Both the position numbers and the translations under genes were made by a program. Positions 63,404 through 64,000 of a stretch of 64,000 nucleotides of DNA are shown here, in pieces. The notes beneath the pieces were generated by a model that saw only the letters and a program-made list of their open reading frames with translations, searched no databases and had not been told where the DNA came from. The DNA lies in the NCBI GenBank assembly GCA_936450465.1, contig OW388302.1, positions 18,243,569-18,307,568 of the forward strand, given 5' to 3'. The stretch comes from Gibbula magus. Its lineage: Eukaryota; Mollusca; Gastropoda; Trochida; Trochidae. Position 1 is the stretch's first letter, and each line of letters starts with the position of its first letter.

Positions 63404-64000
63404 TGTAGTAGTGGTGCTCGCTTACACTCACATATAGATGCCTGAACGGTACAGCACCATCGTACCTCTGTGAGCTAATCCAGCGCTATCACCCAGCCAG
63501 ACCACTGCAATCTGAAGCTCAGTCTCTCTGTATTGTTCCTAAGTGGAGACTTAAAGGTTTCAGACACAGGCGATTTTCCACTCAAGCTGCTATCCTCTGA
63601 AATTCTCTTCCAGAGGAGTTGAAAACTTCACCAACCCTCGAAACTTTCAAGTCTAACCTGAAGACCTTTCTCTTTGAGAGTCACTATGACTAGAGGACAG
63701 TCAAATTTGTAGCGCTATGAGCACAGCAACTGCCATGGATGTTGGGGCTTTATAAATGGACTCATTATTAGTGGTATGTAATAGCAGTATTAATGGTAGT
63801 AGCAGAAGCAATAGTAGTAGTAGTAGTAGTAGTAGAAGTGGTAGTAGTGGTGCTGGTGATAGTAGTAGCAGCAGTAGTAGTGGTATGTACTAGCAGTAGT
63901 AGTGGTAGTAGTAGTAGCAATAGTAGTAGTAGCAGCAGTAGTAGTAGTAGTGAGAGTAGTAGCAGTAGCAGCAGCAGCAGTAGTAGCAGTAGTAGTGGTA
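63067..64000. repeat. (AGT)n trinucleotide microsatellite, running off the window
   Basis: Long 'agtagtagt' and 'ggtggtagt' tracts at 63067-63415 and 63770-64000. Poly-S and poly-V reading frames are artefacts. Confidence 0.95.
63415..63772 (+). pseudogene. 3' end of a LINE inside the AGT microsatellite
   Basis: It reads LNGTAPSYLCELIQRYHPAR, then LKGFRHRRFSTQAAIL, stop, NSLPEELKTSPTLETFKSNL, KTFLFESHYD. The pattern YLxELI..Y.P.R, then LWNSLPxxL, then FKxxLKTxLF is the usual C-terminus of many non-LTR retrotransposons, with the usual W changed to a stop. A tail 'gtagcgctatgagca..ggctttataaatgg..cattatta' ends it. Confidence 0.8.

Noticed and set aside
63113..63445. Poly-serine and poly-valine frames
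   Set aside because: Translations of (AGT)n.

Overview
This window looks like AT-rich, repeat-dense nuclear DNA from a marine mollusc. That assignment is an inference. It rests on long introns with GT/AG borders, microsatellites, tRNA-derived SINEs with (ATT)n tails, Tc1 and mariner transposons, and a repeat starting 'agctcatctgggctg' and rich in 'ccgtccgtc' of a kind common in gastropod and bivalve genomes. Nothing suggests bacterial, organellar or viral DNA.

The main content is a tandem family of one unrecognised multi-exon gene on the + strand: copy 1 at 311-30200, copy 2 at 33661-43069 and copy 3 at 45243-55826. I rebuilt eight exons by matching the copies to each other and to splice borders. 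Copy 1 joins in frame at every junction and encodes a predicted secreted protein of 381 residues: signal peptide, a PAN/apple-like cysteine segment, then exons 2-8 that I cannot assign to a family. Copy 2 is broken by a Tc1 transposon inside exon 1 and by a one-base phase error at the end of exon 4. Copy 3 lacks a recognisable exon 3, has exon 2 two bases short, has lost the ancestral stop codon and carries a mariner in intron 6. Copy 1 is therefore the best candidate for a working gene; the others look like young pseudogenes or rearranged paralogues.

The most unusual feature is that intron-exon borders of this family are themselves tandemly repeated. The 3' splice site and first bases of exon 7 occur as 66-bp units, 4 in copy 2 and 8 in copy 3. 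The 3' splice site of exon 4 in copy 1 occurs in 45-bp units. Most units keep a good acceptor, and in the gene's frame each upstream unit runs into a stop codon within about a dozen codons.

After the family come a decayed reverse-transcriptase fragment, a TTF-zinc-finger (hAT-like) fragment, and on the - strand an intact single-exon gene for a type II membrane glycosyltransferase with a DXD motif (58852-60171). The window ends in (AGT)n repeats that contain the 3' end of a LINE.

The introns and intergenic DNA hold: an intact Tc1 (33770-35410), a mariner with one stop codon (53026-54320), two decayed Tc1 elements, LINE endonuclease and reverse-transcriptase fragments, several SINEs, at least eight inverted-repeat MITE-like elements, a small array of perfect hairpins, and numerous satellites.
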